Source: JANXUC01 sp964619065 (GTDB taxonomy: Bacteria; Acidobacteriota; Terriglobia; Terriglobales; Acidobacteriaceae). From it: a stretch of DNA of 64,000 nucleotides. Position numbers and translations under genes: made by a program. Shown here piece after piece: positions 51,578 to 59,884 of the stretch. The stretch is from contig CAZUCC010000010.1 in the NCBI GenBank assembly GCA_964619065.1, forward strand, positions 25,284 to 89,283. The letters are read 5' to 3'. How positions within the stretch are numbered: the stretch's first letter is position 1; each line of letters starts with the position of its first letter. The notes below the pieces were generated by a model, which saw nothing but the letters and a program-made list of their open reading frames with translations, had not been told where the DNA came from and ran no database searches.

Positions 51578-52741
51578 TCACTGGTAGCGATCCTTAAAAG
51601 TCAAGTTGCGAGCACTGACTGCTGTCGATAGTTGCATGCTCTGCGAATTCTTAGCGTTGGATATGAGGCTTTGTCCCATGATCTGGATGTTCACCTTGTG
51701 AATCTGGTTCGGCGAAAGGTTGATCGCCAAGGGATCTCGAATCGTGGCGCAAGCAGGTGCGGTGTAACTGGCATCGCACATGTCATAACTGAACTGCATG
51801 TCGATGATATTGTCGGCTACCGGCTGCGGCGTATTTCCGTTGATCTGCCGCATCAACCGCGGTGTCCCGGCAGCTGGAACCTGCACAAAATAGCTGACGG
51901 CCAGCAAGCGGCGAGCGGTCACGGAGGGAACGGTCGGGGGGACAGTGACAGGCGGCACAGGAGGAACGATGCTCGTCATATTTCTGGACGCAGCGCCGGT
52001 TTGATTGAGATTGAGCGGATCGCCATTGGTAAAGGTGACGGTTGCTCCAGTCGCAGCGAGAGGTGTGACCACGGAAACCTCACCGATCGCGGTACCCCGG
52101 CTCGTCGTTACCATCAAAAGGTCTCCGACCTTGATTCCAACACCAGGGTCAGTCGCCGACGGAGTCGTAGCCGGCATCGGAACCGGCGCGGCTAAAGTCA
52201 ATGTTGTTCCTGTGGGGTCCAAGGCGCCCGTGAATTGATCCAAGGGAAAACCGTAGTCCACATAGATCAGAGTGATGGAATCAGGGGTCCGGTTCGTTGC
52301 CGCGATTGTTGCCGGGCCAGCTTTTTGCATTCCGTTGGCGAAGCCGGGAATGATTCCAAACATGTAGTTGGAGATCGGAGTTACGGGAGGATTTGCCACT
52401 GTGCCCACTGTGCCGGTGGAATAGTTGTGACTGTTGAGATAGCACACGGCGAGCTGATCACAGGCAAAGTTGCTTGCCGACGAACCTGCGCCCGTGGGCA
52501 ATTGCAGGCCGCCCGATGGCAAACCGGCGCCAGCTATGCTGACGTCCTTGGCGATCAGGTCAACGGCCGAGCGCACGTTCTGCTGCATTTCCGTGCGGTT
52601 GGCTATCAACGAACTGGTGGTCATGCCGGACTTGAACAATTGCGTCGCAGCTCCGAGCAGCACGAGGCCCAGCGCCATAGCAACTATCAATTCGAGAAGG
52701 CTGAACCCGCTGACTCGCTTTGTCGTCTTTACCGAATTCAT
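51578..52741 (-). CDS. pilW: PilW-like minor pilin
   Basis: A 387-residue prepilin. The leader VSGFSLLELIVAMALGLVLLG shows the Gly-Phe cleavage site with Glu at +5 that PilD-type peptidases recognise, followed by an amphipathic helix. The C-terminal globular domain is long and rich in Thr, Pro and Val. By family PilW is a tip-proximal minor pilin needed to prime type IV pilus assembly together with FimT, PilV and PilX. It lies between pilV and the two PilX genes, with a good AAAGGA site before its ATG. It is longer than usual PilW (about 270-330). Confidence 0.85.
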   Translation of the reverse strand: MNSVKTTKRVSGFSLLELIVAMALGLVLLGAATQLFKSGMTTSSLIANRTEMQQNVRSAVDLIAKDVSIAGAGLPSGGLQLPTGAGSSASNFACDQLAVCYLNSHNYSTGTVGTVANPPVTPISNYMFGIIPGFANGMQKAGPATIAATNRTPDSITLIYVDYGFPLDQFTGALDPTGTTLTLAAPVPMPATTPSATDPGVGIKVGDLLMVTTSRGTAIGEVSVVTPLAATGATVTFTNGDPLNLNQTGAASRNMTSIVPPVPPVTVPPTVPSVTARRLLAVSYFVQVPAAGTPRLMRQINGNTPQPVADNIIDMQFSYDMCDASYTAPACATIRDPLAINLSPNQIHKVNIQIMGQSLISNAKNSQSMQLSTAVSARNLTFKDRYQ

Positions 52742-52760
52742 AAGGTTTCCTTTGTCGCTC

Positions 52761-53336
52761 TTATCGGAACGCCGAGACCAGCGACTGCACAGCGTAGGTG
52801 CTCGTCCGTCCGCCTGAGCCCGGGTACTGAATGGTTACGACGACTTGTTTCAAATTTGGATTGGGGGCGCCGGTCGAATCCAGTGCATTGGTGATCTGAA
52901 TCTGCCGCTTAAAGGCGGACAGGGAAACCGTCAGGTCGTCGGCAGTGCCAAGTTTGCCGTCTGGCCCAGGCAGGACGATGGGAGCGGGCGGCGTAACATC
53001 ATCGCTCGTGCCATCGAGTCCATCAGGGCCCGGGTCGCTCAAGGCAATCATTCCCGTTTTAAATATGCCGTTGGCCGTCGTGTTATTGTCGATTGCGCTG
53101 AAACCAAGCTGGCTCGTCTGGCGCGCGGTGTAAATGCTTTCCAGAGTCTGGGTGGCCCGGGCGTGAGCAATCTCGTCAAGTTGCGAGGATTGCGTAGCGG
53201 CGAGGGCTGTGCCGAACAGCCCCAAAACCGCGAGCAGTCCGACGGTGATAATGGCACCCGCAATCATTACTTCAAGCAGCGAGAATCCCGCTTGCCGGCC
53301 CCGATTGAGAGCTTTCCCGAAATGCCGGTTTGTCAT
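52761..53336 (-). CDS. pilV: PilV-like minor pilin
   Basis: A 191-residue prepilin with leader QAGFSLLEVMIAGAIITVG and a Glu at +5. PilV-type proteins join the priming complex at the pilus tip. The globular part has calcium-loop-like DPGPDGLDGTSDD and GPDGKLGTADD segments, whose aspartate spacing hints at metal binding. The ATG at 53336 overlaps the fimT stop as ATGA and was preferred for that reason; an ATG at 53348 is also possible. pilW follows by 19 bases. Confidence 0.83.
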   Translation of the reverse strand: MTNRHFGKALNRGRQAGFSLLEVMIAGAIITVGLLAVLGLFGTALAATQSSQLDEIAHARATQTLESIYTARQTSQLGFSAIDNNTTANGIFKTGMIALSDPGPDGLDGTSDDVTPPAPIVLPGPDGKLGTADDLTVSLSAFKRQIQITNALDSTGAPNPNLKQVVVTIQYPGSGGRTSTYAVQSLVSAFR

Positions 53337-54031
53337 TGTTGTTTCCATGTCGCTATTCCCCCGGGAAAGGTGAGACCCCATCCCCGAATACGTCCGCTGG
53401 TCCCGAACACGGTCACGGCTCGTGTACTGCTCATATCGCCATTGCGCGCTAGGTAGAGAACCCCGTTGTTGGAGTTGCCGAGAAGGTCAACCGCCGAACC
53501 ATCCGGCATGAACATGACCAGGTTTCCGCCGCCTGGGCCGACTCCTTGATCGAAGTCGATGGCTTTGCTCCCGTTACCGAAACCGTCCGGTACCGCGGCG
53601 GCCGAAGTCGGCAGGCCGGCGATGGCCTGAAAAGCGACATCAATGGGCAAGTCAATCGTGCTGATTTGAATGGGAGCTGGGGAGGGGTTTCCCGCATCCC
53701 AGCGGTAAACCTGAACACTTTTGGCATTCGGTGCGCCGAGCGGCGTTAAGGCAAGAGCAGGCGCCGGGGTTCCGAATGTGACGATATAGCGCTTGCGCTC
53801 TTCAATGGCGCGTTCCCGAGCCATGCGCAGCTGCATGAGGGCGTTGTCATACGCGCCATTGACGCGGGAATCTTTGAGGCCGCCTTGAATATTTACGAAG
53901 GCAATTCCGCTGACAATGACCGCGATCGATACGACGATCGTCATCTCCAGCATGCTGAAGCCCCGCATGGAAGACATGTGCTGGTTCGGCCGAGCGTGAT
54001 GTTCAATTCGACGTCTGATTAGCATACCCAT
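53333..54031 (-). CDS. fimT: GspH/FimT-like minor pseudopilin
   Basis: A 232-residue prepilin with the cleavage motif RGFSMLEMTIVVSIAVIVSG. The GspH/FimT domain follows, with RMARERAIEERKRYIVTF as its conserved helix-strand region. FimT-type proteins start minor pilin operons and can bind DNA in some bacteria. Here the N-terminal leader is up to 22 residues and basic. AAGGGGA precedes the ATG at 54031 at good spacing. It heads the operon fimT-pilV-pilW-pilX-pilX. A TTTGCG and TATAGA pair about 80-100 bases upstream is a weak promoter candidate. Confidence 0.82.
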   Translation of the reverse strand: MGMLIRRRIEHHARPNQHMSSMRGFSMLEMTIVVSIAVIVSGIAFVNIQGGLKDSRVNGAYDNALMQLRMARERAIEERKRYIVTFGTPAPALALTPLGAPNAKSVQVYRWDAGNPSPAPIQISTIDLPIDVAFQAIAGLPTSAAAVPDGFGNGSKAIDFDQGVGPGGGNLVMFMPDGSAVDLLGNSNNGVLYLARNGDMSSTRAVTVFGTSGRIRGWGLTFPGGIATWKQQ

Positions 54032-54383
54032 CCCGGAATCCCCTTACGGAATTCGCTGGCGCTGCTCCTAAGCTGTGGGAGGGCATCGGCCCGCTAGACC
54101 GGAGTGTGCGCCAATCTATAGTCTTCGCAGGCTTTCGCAAATTTCTATGGCTATGCTAGGAGGCGTGGGAGGTAGCGTCAAAGCACCGAAGTTTTGGCGC
54201 CGGTGGACTTTCGTAAGTACTCGTGGGCGATTACCGGGTTTCCAGGTGTGAAAAGAATACCCGTGCGCCCGTAAGTGCTTGTGTTATCGAGTCTTTTCAA
54301 GGCACAGGCTGCTTCGCTTACTGGTGGGACGGTACCCCAGTAACTTGTTGACAGGTGCCGGAAGACTTTACGCTTCCCAAAGC
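54032..54383. promoter_or_regulatory. Non-coding divergent region between fimT and the REC-PilZ gene, with a direct repeat
   Basis: No gene was found in this 352-base gap. CGTAAGTACTCGTG (54212-54225) and CGTAAGTGCTTGTG (54270-54283) match at 12 of 14 positions, 58 bases apart. The same GTAAGTAC core occurs on the other strand at 58028-58035, ahead of ugd. This could mark a shared regulator of pilus and envelope genes. A c-di-GMP riboswitch was looked for and not convincingly found. Confidence 0.4.
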
Positions 54384-55502
54384 ATGCCTCTGCTAGCTCT
54401 GATTGTGTCTGCCGACGACCGCGACATTCGTCTGCTGCGGGAAGTCCTGCACGAACTTCACGTGGAAACGGATATCTGTGAGACTGCCGAGATGGCCGCC
54501 TCCTTTCTGGGGGAAAAGCCCGTTGACGCCGTCGTCCTGGATGGCGACCTGCCTGGTGTTCTGGAGCTCATCGACGCGCAGGTCCGGCGGGAAGAGGGGG
54601 ACCGGCCGCGGATCATCGCGGTGTTGAGCAGCAAAAACAACTCACAGCGTGCATTTGAGATCGGCGCCCATTTCGTCCTGTACAAACCAGTTTCGCGCGA
54701 CCGCAGCCTGGTGAGTCTGGAATATGCATTGCGCTCCACCGGCAAAGATCGCAGGCACGTCGACCGGCGTTCGATCTATCTCTCGACAAGCGTGAGCAGT
54801 CCAGTTGTGCAAGAAATGCCGGTTACTCTGCACAATCTGAGTCCTACGGGAACAGCCATAGTCGCGAAAAAGCGTCTGCCACCGGATAGCAAGCTGTATT
54901 TCGAGTTTCGGATTCCGGGGCAGGCTGCCACGGTGCGCCTGTCCGGAAACGTGGTTTGGCAGGATATTCAGGGACGCGCGGGTATCCGTTTTGCCAGCGT
55001 GCCCGCCTCCTCCCGCAAAGCGCTGGATCAATGGTTGCAACAGGACGAGACAGCGGAGCCTTCAGAGCTGCCCGAAGTGGCGATGGAGGTGGAAAGATTT
55101 GAGCTGGAGCGTGCCGGTAACCGTAAGCCGGATACTGCGCCAGTCGTGGTGCGTCAAAATATTCCTGTGCCAGAGCGGAAGGATCGGCGTGCGCAATCGC
55201 GTTACCGGTTTAGTGCAGGAGTACAGGTATCGGATCAGCGTTCCGACGCGCCGAACTGGTGCAATATCGCCGATATTAGCGAAGGCGGCTGCTACATTGA
55301 ACTCGTCGTGCCCTTTCCCAAGGGAACGCTGTTGAACCTGGAAGTGCGTACGGGTGAGATCCGGTTAAGGACGAGAGGTAAGGTCCAATCCTGCCAACCT
55401 GGCAGGGGCATGGGCGTGCAATTCAACTTCGAGGATGATGAGCAGCGCCATCAGTTGCGTCAAATCGTGGAGTTTCTTGCTGCAGGCTCAAGTACTCGAT
55501 AG
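54384..55502 (+). CDS. Receiver-PilZ-PilZ protein (predicted c-di-GMP effector)
   Basis: A 372-residue soluble protein. Residues 1-120 form a response-regulator receiver domain with phosphoacceptor Asp53, acidic pair 11-12 and Lys101. Two PilZ domains follow: the first has R124-x3-R128 and NLSPTG (151-156), the second R269-x3-R273 and DISEGG (298-303). Both keep the residues that bind c-di-GMP in known PilZ proteins, so dimeric or double binding is likely, joined to phosphorylation. It sits beside the minor pilin operon, which suggests control of pilus or twitching motility. The ATG at 54384 was chosen because it starts the receiver fold. Confidence 0.9.
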   Translation: MPLLALIVSADDRDIRLLREVLHELHVETDICETAEMAASFLGEKPVDAVVLDGDLPGVLELIDAQVRREEGDRPRIIAVLSSKNNSQRAFEIGAHFVLYKPVSRDRSLVSLEYALRSTGKDRRHVDRRSIYLSTSVSSPVVQEMPVTLHNLSPTGTAIVAKKRLPPDSKLYFEFRIPGQAATVRLSGNVVWQDIQGRAGIRFASVPASSRKALDQWLQQDETAEPSELPEVAMEVERFELERAGNRKPDTAPVVVRQNIPVPERKDRRAQSRYRFSAGVQVSDQRSDAPNWCNIADISEGGCYIELVVPFPKGTLLNLEVRTGEIRLRTRGKVQSCQPGRGMGVQFNFEDDEQRHQLRQIVEFLAAGSSTR

Positions 55503-55518
55503 GCGTGACGATTTTGCT

Positions 55519-56535
55519 CTAGCGACCCTGGGGTAAATTCCCTTTACCCAAACCGCTGGCCGGGAGCGGAGCAAGTCCATCCGAATCTTTGTCGTTAGCG
55601 GCGACCTCCCGACGGAAATAGTCGAGCGATAACTGCAAGCCCTGGAGCAGGTCAATTTTTGGTTCCCAGCCGAGGAGCGTTCGCGCCTTCGTAATATCCG
55701 GGCGGCGTTGTCTCGGGTCATCTTTGGGAAGCGATTCATAGCAAATCTTACTCGATGACCCGGTGACATCCAGCACCCGCTGCGCGCATTCCAGAATTGT
55801 AAATTCCGAAGGGTTCCCGATATTGACGGGAAGCGCTTCCTGCGAACGCGAAAGCCGAAGAATTCCTTCAACCTCGTCGCTTACATAGCAAAAACTACGT
55901 GTTTGCTCGCCGTCACCATAGACGGTCAGTTCCTCGCCGCGTAAAGCCTGGCGCATGAAATTGGGGATTACCCGCCCATCGTTAATCTGCATGCGTGAGC
56001 CGTACGTATTGAAGATCCGAACGATGCGCGTATTTACTTTGTGGTAGCGCCGGTAGGCCATGGTTGTGGCCTCGGCAAAACGCTTGGCTTCATCGTAAAC
56101 GGAGCGCGGGCCGATCGGATTCACATGGCCCCAATAGGTTTCACGCTGCGGATGCTCCAGAGGATCCCCGTAACACTCCGAAGTTGAAGCGAGCAAGTAT
56201 ACGGCTCCGCTGCGGCGGGCGATTTCCAGCGTGTTGAAGGTTCCGAGCGAACCCGCCTGCAAGGTTTCAATGCCATGCTCGGCGTAATCCACGGGGCTGG
56301 CCGGAGAAGCAAAGTGAAAGACGTAGTCCAGGCGGCCGCAATCGAAGGGTTGGCAGATATCCTGCTGCAAGAATTCGAAGCGCGGTTCGTTGCGCAGATG
56401 CGCCAGATTCGGGAGCCGTCCGGTCAGAAGATTATCGGCAGCAACAACCGAGTGGCCTTCTCCCAACAGAGCATCGCAAAGATGAGAGCCAACGAAACCA
56501 GCACCACCCGTCACCAATGTTCGGAGCGTCGCCAT
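55519..56535 (-). CDS. UDP-glucuronate decarboxylase (UDP-xylose synthase) / SDR epimerase
   Basis: A 338-residue extended SDR enzyme that would decarboxylate UDP-glucuronate to UDP-xylose. The glycine-rich loop is TGGAGFVGSHLCDALL, the catalytic pair is YDEAK after STSECYGDP, and FHFASPASPVDY and NTYGSRMQINDGRVIPNF are typical of UXS1-type proteins. It begins one base after the ugd stop, and ugd makes its substrate, which strongly supports the role. The start at 56535 was taken because MATLRTLVTGGAGF is the conserved beginning. The product is a donor for xylose in surface polysaccharide. Confidence 0.93.
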   Translation of the reverse strand: MATLRTLVTGGAGFVGSHLCDALLGEGHSVVAADNLLTGRLPNLAHLRNEPRFEFLQQDICQPFDCGRLDYVFHFASPASPVDYAEHGIETLQAGSLGTFNTLEIARRSGAVYLLASTSECYGDPLEHPQRETYWGHVNPIGPRSVYDEAKRFAEATTMAYRRYHKVNTRIVRIFNTYGSRMQINDGRVIPNFMRQALRGEELTVYGDGEQTRSFCYVSDEVEGILRLSRSQEALPVNIGNPSEFTILECAQRVLDVTGSSSKICYESLPKDDPRQRRPDITKARTLLGWEPKIDLLQGLQLSLDYFRREVAANDKDSDGLAPLPASGLGKGNLPQGR

Positions 56536-56536
56536 C

Positions 56537-57967
56537 TTAAGCTCTGCGCTCACCTTCGTCCCGCACCTTGTCATTACTGGCAACGGAGCTGGCATGCTCT
56601 TCCGGCGCGGAGGTTGGTCGGCCCACGCAGTAGTAAGTGAAACCATGCTGCGTCATGATGTGGCCTTCGTAGAGGTTGCGGCCATCAATTACGATAGGAT
56701 ATTTCAGTTCGCGCGCCAAGCGCACTAGGTCGAGCTGGGCGTACTCTTCCCATTCCGTCAAGATGAGAAGCGCATCGGCATCCCGAGCAGCGTCGTAGGG
56801 ATTCGCTGCATACGAGACCGTCGCAGGCAGTACTTCCTTTGCGCGCGCCATCGCAGCGGGGTCGTGGGCCACGATTTGCGCGCCTTCCTGTAGGAGCGCC
56901 TGCACAAGAAAGATGGCGGGAGACTCACGGATGTCATCTGTGCCGCCTTTGAAGGCGAGGCCAAGTACGGCAAGGCGTTTTCCTCGCAACGTCCACAGAG
57001 CGCTCCGCACTTTCCGCAGAAAGCGCTGGCGCTGCTCTTCATTAATCCGAATGACTTCGTCGAGCAGCCGGAAATCCATCCCACACTCGCGAGCGACCGA
57101 ACGAAACGCCAGAAGATCCTTGGGGAAACAGGATCCCCCATAGCCGATACCGGGGTTCAAAAAACGTGAACCAATGCGCGAGTCGAGTCCAATGCCTTGG
57201 CACACCTGCTTCACGTCCGCACCGACGCTTTCACAAACAGATGCCACGGCGTTCACGAAAGAAATCTTCATGGCCAGAAATGCATTCGAAGCGTGTTTGA
57301 TTAGCTCTGCGCTCTTTGTGCTCGTTACCACCAATTGCGTGATCTGCGTCCTCGCACCTTCGGGCCGGGGCACAGCATGAGATTCCGAGTAATAGCGACC
57401 GCTGGTGAGCGGTTCGTAAATCTTGCGCAGCACTTCGCTGCTGCGCGCCGTATCCGAGCCCGCAACGATACGGTCCGGGTAGAGAAAATCCGTGACCGCG
57501 GTGCCTTCCCGCAAAAATTCTGGATTGGAAGCGACGTCAAAGGAATCGGCCTTCGCGCCATTGCGCAGCATAATTTTGCGAATCCAGCCGCTGGTATAAA
57601 CCGGAACCGTGCTCTTTTCCACAACCAGTTTATAGCTGGAGATTGAGCCCGAAACATCGCGAGCCACAGATTCCACATAGGAGAGATCGGCATCGCCCTG
57701 TTCCGTGGGGGGAGTGCCTACCGCAATGAAAACCGCTTCGCTGTCGCGAGCGGATGCTGCCAGGTTTGCGGAAAATTGCAGCCGCGTGCCACGATGCCGG
57801 GCCAACAATTCCGGCAGAAATTTTTCGTGGATAGGAACCTCTCCGCGCTGGAGCGCGGCCAGCTTGGCTTCATCGTTATCCACGAGGATGACCTCGTGTC
57901 CCATGTCAGCGAGGCAAACCCCGGTGACAAGTCCGACGTACCCGGAACCTACAATCGCGATGCGCAC
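56537..57967 (-). CDS. ugd: UDP-glucose 6-dehydrogenase
   Basis: A 476-residue NAD-dependent enzyme oxidising UDP-glucose to UDP-glucuronate in two steps. The Rossmann loop RIAIVGSGYVGLVTG, the GSRFLNPGIGYGGSCFPKDL segment with the catalytic cysteine and AVLGLAFKGGTDDIRESPA identify it. The start is a GTG at 57967 directly after GGAGG; the longer open frame from 58129 has no such support. It is the first gene of the ugd-uxs pair. The C terminus ends with a charged tail not needed for the fold. Confidence 0.95.
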   Translation of the reverse strand: MRIAIVGSGYVGLVTGVCLADMGHEVILVDNDEAKLAALQRGEVPIHEKFLPELLARHRGTRLQFSANLAASARDSEAVFIAVGTPPTEQGDADLSYVESVARDVSGSISSYKLVVEKSTVPVYTSGWIRKIMLRNGAKADSFDVASNPEFLREGTAVTDFLYPDRIVAGSDTARSSEVLRKIYEPLTSGRYYSESHAVPRPEGARTQITQLVVTSTKSAELIKHASNAFLAMKISFVNAVASVCESVGADVKQVCQGIGLDSRIGSRFLNPGIGYGGSCFPKDLLAFRSVARECGMDFRLLDEVIRINEEQRQRFLRKVRSALWTLRGKRLAVLGLAFKGGTDDIRESPAIFLVQALLQEGAQIVAHDPAAMARAKEVLPATVSYAANPYDAARDADALLILTEWEEYAQLDLVRLARELKYPIVIDGRNLYEGHIMTQHGFTYYCVGRPTSAPEEHASSVASNDKVRDEGERRA

Positions 57968-58407
57968 AGCGCCTCCAAACTCTTTTAATGTATCAGCTTT
58001 GTCCCGCTCCAACAGAGGTCTAGGTGGGTACTTACTGGGTCGCCGTATTCGGCAAGTGCCCCTCGCCAACAATCGGGCATAAGAAGGCAAAATATTGCCA
58101 TTTTCTCCTCCTGACGAGCCGACCGCCATGGCTGAACTCCAGGTTTGTGAGCACGAGGAGCGTCCTCAGGCTGGGTTGCCTTCGTCCCGCCTCGGCCAGC
58201 CCGTCTCGCGAAATGTCCCGCTGGGCAAGGCATTCTGCCGATGGGCTCGGGTTACCAATGTGCCTCCCGTGGCAAAACTGAACGTTGACTTCTCCGGGAT
58301 TCAGGTTGAGACTTCAAATAACCAGCCACGGAGTCAGTGCTCTGCCGCCCGCGTTTCAAGCCGAGGAAAGTGCAAACGCAGGGGCGGCGACGAGGTTTGG
58401 ACGACGT
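57968..58407. other. Non-coding divergent region between ugd and GAF-TonB copy 2
   Basis: In this 440-base gap no convincing gene was found; open frames on either strand have no ribosome sites and lie over each other. The core GTACTTAC is at 58028-58035, matching the direct repeat upstream of the REC-PilZ gene. The gap must hold the ugd promoter and probably that of the GAF-TonB gene, but no clear hexamer pair was seen. Confidence 0.4.
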
Positions 58408-59820
58408 ATGGCGCAGAATCCTGGTTTTCCGTGGATGCCTTCCCAAGGCCCTGCGGAAAAGGGAGACCGGAATGATTCGCTGCGGCTGCAAAGGCTGCGG
58501 ACTGTGTATTCCGCATTTCAGGATTCCGGCGCAGGTTCTGGCTTGGCCCTCGATCTCCTCCTGCATGAATTAGCCGTAGAAGCTCGATCAATTCCGGGCG
58601 TACACAGTTCCGCCATCGCTCTTTGGGGATCCGAAAGAGATTTCATCTGTCGTGCTGCCGCCGGGGAGTCCGCTCCGGGGCTGGGGCTCCGCATTCAAAC
58701 CCAAGATGGTCTTTCCGCTGAATGCGTCCGCACAGGCAAGCAACAAATCTGTCAGGATACCGAATTGGATTCGCGCGTGGATGCGGCCATGTGTCGCGCC
58801 ATGGCAGTACGCTCGCTGGTCATCATTCCTTTGTTTTTGCAGCAGAAGCTCATCGGAATTCTGGAGGCATTTGCTCCGGCTGCGCACGCTTTTGATAAGG
58901 CTTCCGTCGAGCGCTTGGCGAACCTGGGACGACGCATCGTGGAGACGGTAGCATTTGTCGAGGCACGCCTCCAGCAGCAGATAGAAGTTCCCTCTCAGCC
59001 ACTGAAGACGATTGAGCCGATGGTGGAAGAGGAAAATTCTGAATTGGCACAGGCAGTGCCCAAGGTTGCGCAAGAAGTGTCCAACACAAACCGTCCCGCA
59101 CCTCCGCGTCGCTCCTCGCAGAACTTGGCGCTCGCTCTGGTGGCTCTGACTGCCGGTGTTGTCGCGCTGGCTGGTCTTCTGTGGTGGCTGCCTCAGGACA
59201 ACCCTCAACGAGGGCTCGTTAAGGCAGAGGCTTCTCCACGCAAGGAATCAGTTCCAACGGATTTGCAGCCGGCAGCGCCCAGCATCGTTCCGAATTCAAG
59301 CACTGCACTCAATTCAGTGACCAACTCGAAACCGGTGATAAAAGCGGTCGTTGCCTCCAAGCACCGGGGGTTTTCTTCTTTCGAGAAGAACAGCGCAGGG
59401 GATGGAGCAAGCCTGCCCTCCGGAGAACTGGTCGTCTACGAAAAGGGTAAGGTCGTGTATCGTACCGGCCCAGTCACCAGTGCGGCGGAAACTGAGAAGT
59501 TGGATGCAACTTTGGATACGGTTCCGGCCGCTGATAGCACAGCTCCTTCTGCTGCGGTCGGTTTCACTGGAGGAAAGCTTATTCACCAGGTTGCACCGAT
59601 TTATTCGGAAGAGGCACGCGCGCTTCGTGTGCAAGGAGACGTCGTTCTAGAAGGTATCATCGGCAAAGATGGGGTGGTACGCGAAATTCGTGTCGTTCAT
59701 GGCGATGCTCGACTGCAAGGCGCGGCGATCGATGCCGTGCGTCAATGGCGCTACGAACCGTTCCGCTCCAACGGCGAGCCCGTGGATATGTTATCCACCA
59801 TGACGGTCCACTTTCGCTGA
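58408..59820 (+). CDS. GAF-transmembrane-TonB fusion protein, copy 2
   Basis: A roughly 470-residue paralogue of the gene at 16539-18053. Residues 45-185 are a GAF-like domain, 240-260 a membrane helix (LALALVALTAGVVALAGLLW), 265-385 a low-complexity linker and 390-470 a TonB C-terminal domain with HQVAPIYSEEARAL, DGVVREIRVVHG and VRQWRYEPF. Cysteines 106, 115 and 129 repeat the C-x8-C-x13-C pattern of copy 1. Predicted topology puts GAF in the cytoplasm and the TonB domain in the periplasm. The start is uncertain: ATG 58408 has a distant GAGG, and ATG 58435 aligns with the start of copy 1. No exbB/exbD or TonB-dependent receptor is adjacent. Confidence 0.83.
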   Translation: MAQNPGFPWMPSQGPAEKGDRNDSLRLQRLRTVYSAFQDSGAGSGLALDLLLHELAVEARSIPGVHSSAIALWGSERDFICRAAAGESAPGLGLRIQTQDGLSAECVRTGKQQICQDTELDSRVDAAMCRAMAVRSLVIIPLFLQQKLIGILEAFAPAAHAFDKASVERLANLGRRIVETVAFVEARLQQQIEVPSQPLKTIEPMVEEENSELAQAVPKVAQEVSNTNRPAPPRRSSQNLALALVALTAGVVALAGLLWWLPQDNPQRGLVKAEASPRKESVPTDLQPAAPSIVPNSSTALNSVTNSKPVIKAVVASKHRGFSSFEKNSAGDGASLPSGELVVYEKGKVVYRTGPVTSAAETEKLDATLDTVPAADSTAPSAAVGFTGGKLIHQVAPIYSEEARALRVQGDVVLEGIIGKDGVVREIRVVHGDARLQGAAIDAVRQWRYEPFRSNGEPVDMLSTMTVHFR

Positions 59821-59884
59821 TCACCATCGAGTGAGCAGAATCTGTAATCCAGCGCCAGCATTATTGCGAGTAGAATAGCGGCAA

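Noticed and set aside
54150..54383. c-di-GMP (GEMM-I) riboswitch ahead of the REC-PilZ gene
   Set aside because: Some pieces (AAAGCACCG, GGTAGCG) recall the consensus but their order and the conserved GNRA-type loop do not fit.
57968..58129. N-terminal extension of ugd
   Set aside because: The GTG at 57967 directly follows a GGAGG site and begins the conserved Rossmann strand, so the extra 54 codons are not translated.
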